Below, piece by piece: positions 7,151 through 8,072 of a DNA stretch of 8,072 bases; the stretch's first letter is position 1; each line of letters begins with the position of its first letter. The DNA comes from an uncultured Bacteroidota bacterium. Lineage in GTDB: Bacteria; Bacteroidota; Bacteroidia; Chitinophagales; LD1. The stretch spans positions 1 through 8,072 of the forward strand of contig CALAYL010000082.1 of the NCBI GenBank assembly GCA_937894725.1, in the 5' to 3' direction. Position numbers and translations under genes: made by a program. Below the pieces are notes generated by a model that saw only the letters and a program-made list of their open reading frames with translations, searched no databases and was not told the origin of the DNA.

Positions 7151-8072
7151 TCGACTTCGATATGTTTTACAATGTCAGACCATAAATTCCAATCTTTATC
7201 ACCCCAATGATGATAAACATGAATAAAATGAGGTTTGATTAATTTTTTCCCATCACCTATAAAAAAAGTCAGTTGGTTTTGATATTCGATAGATTTATTA
7301 TGATAATCGGCTATGAGATTATACACTAAAGGCAAGGTAGGATGATTTTGAAGATTAAATTTCCAAACAGTTGCTATGAGTGTACCTTGGTCTCTTGTTT
7401 TCCAACTTTCATCTTTAAAAATATCGAGAGTGCTAATATGCCAACGTTCTAAAAATTCGGTTGATTTATCATCAAACAAAAAAACACCTCCATTCCAATG
7501 TTGCCAATTTTGAGGTTGAACGCAGACGCCAAACTTTTTTTCAATCATTTCAGTGAGATGCGAGCAGCCTAATCTTGTTAGAGAGCTGCCATCATTTCGA
7601 AACCACTGTTTTAAATCCGAATCATAATTAAAACCCGTTTTTTGGGTTACGTATAGAATATCATCTTTAGCATTCTCCTCATAACTAAGCAGTTGGTTGT
7701 TATTGTCATACCATAATCCTGTCACTTTTTCCATCTTAAAATCACGATCGAGATGGTAAAACTTTGTAGGCAAATTATATTTAAATTTATGCCATTGATA
7801 AAGCCATTTAGAAGCTTTACTCGCTGTCACTCTCTTTTCAATTTCAGCAATGCATTTGTCTATATACAACAATTTAGGCAATACGTTTTCTTTGAAATCG
7901 TGATAAAAGAAATAGGGTTTAGGAGAATCGTTTTGAAAAGCCTGCAAACAACCACATAAAAGAGCATTAGGGCTAAACTCATCTATTGTACAGTGATCCG
8001 TACAAAAAGTAATGGGTGATTGATATTGCTCAAAAATGGTATCTACATCCGTTGAAAGAGCGACTACATCTG
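7147..8072 (-). CDS. GT-A-like glycosyltransferase, 5' end beyond right edge
   Basis: The frame is open from the right edge to a TGA at 7149-7147, giving 307 visible residues; the N-terminus is outside the window. A TTG at 7947 could be taken as a start, but the frame continues upstream without a stop for 41 codons. That stretch carries DVVALSTDVDTIFEQY, which looks like the metal-binding DXD strand of a GT-A fold (Asp8 and Asp10 of the visible part). Further on are NWQHWNGGVFLFDD (visible 189-202) and TRDQGTL (225-231), which resemble the 'N-G-G/S-hydrophobic' and 'DQ' blocks of GT8-like and related transferases. HFIHVYHHWGDKDW near the end provides the late His residues seen in such enzymes. 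I cannot assign a precise GT family; a middle segment of about 90 residues is unusual. It is likely a cytoplasmic nucleotide-sugar glycosyltransferase. Its stop overlaps the start of the GT32-like gene by 4 bases. Confidence 0.72.
   Translation of the reverse strand, partial: DVVALSTDVDTIFEQYQSPITFCTDHCTIDEFSPNALLCGCLQAFQNDSPKPYFFYHDFKENVLPKLLYIDKCIAEIEKRVTASKASKWLYQWHKFKYNLPTKFYHLDRDFKMEKVTGLWYDNNNQLLSYEENAKDDILYVTQKTGFNYDSDLKQWFRNDGSSLTRLGCSHLTEMIEKKFGVCVQPQNWQHWNGGVFLFDDKSTEFLERWHISTLDIFKDESWKTRDQGTLIATVWKFNLQNHPTLPLVYNLIADYHNKSIEYQNQLTFFIGDGKKLIKPHFIHVYHHWGDKDWNLWSDIVKHIEVE

Noticed and set aside
1..8072. tRNA, rRNA, CRISPR, insertion sequence or attachment site
   Set aside because: No transposase or integrase-like protein, no regularly spaced repeats, no terminal inverted repeats and no tRNA-like segment were seen. 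Coding sequence fills nearly all of the window.

Overview
The window reads as an AT-rich, tightly packed bacterial chromosome segment, most likely from a member of the Bacteroidota. The reasons are indirect: low GC by eye, weak or absent Shine-Dalgarno sequences before most starts, TAnnTTTG-like boxes in the one divergent gap, and the kind of genes present. I see no RNA gene, mobile element, CRISPR array or long repeat. Seven genes fill almost everything; the longest non-coding stretch is about 65 bases.

Layout: (1) the left edge holds the N-terminal part of a minus-strand integral membrane protein resembling GT39/ArnT-type, lipid-linked-sugar-dependent glycosyltransferases. It runs off the window and is easy to miss because its stop lies outside. 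(2) A 65-base divergent gap follows. (3) A plus-strand unit contains a membrane-anchored SGNH/GDSL-type protein, then two paralogous radical SAM proteins (A and B), with gaps of 23 and 2 bases. (4) A minus-strand unit, read from the right edge inward, contains a GT-A-like glycosyltransferase whose start is outside the window, a GT32-like glycosyltransferase overlapping it by 4 bases, and, 14 bases further, a third radical SAM paralogue (C). B and C converge, and their ends overlap by 11 bases.

The notable content is the set of three radical SAM proteins. Each has a four-cysteine, SPASM-half ('twitch'-like) domain at the N-terminus, before the CxxxCxxC radical SAM core, instead of at the usual C-terminal position. 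All three share a long signature after the SAM-cluster cysteines and a weaker C-terminal similarity. They sit among three glycosyltransferases and an SGNH protein.

The simplest reading is a surface-glycan locus (capsule, O-antigen or another glycoconjugate). The cytoplasmic glycosyltransferases would build the glycan, the radical SAM enzymes would modify a sugar, a glycan or a carrier-linked intermediate, and the SGNH and GT39-like proteins would act at the membrane. The radical SAM substrate cannot be read from the sequence. That step is inference, and the locus clearly continues beyond both edges.
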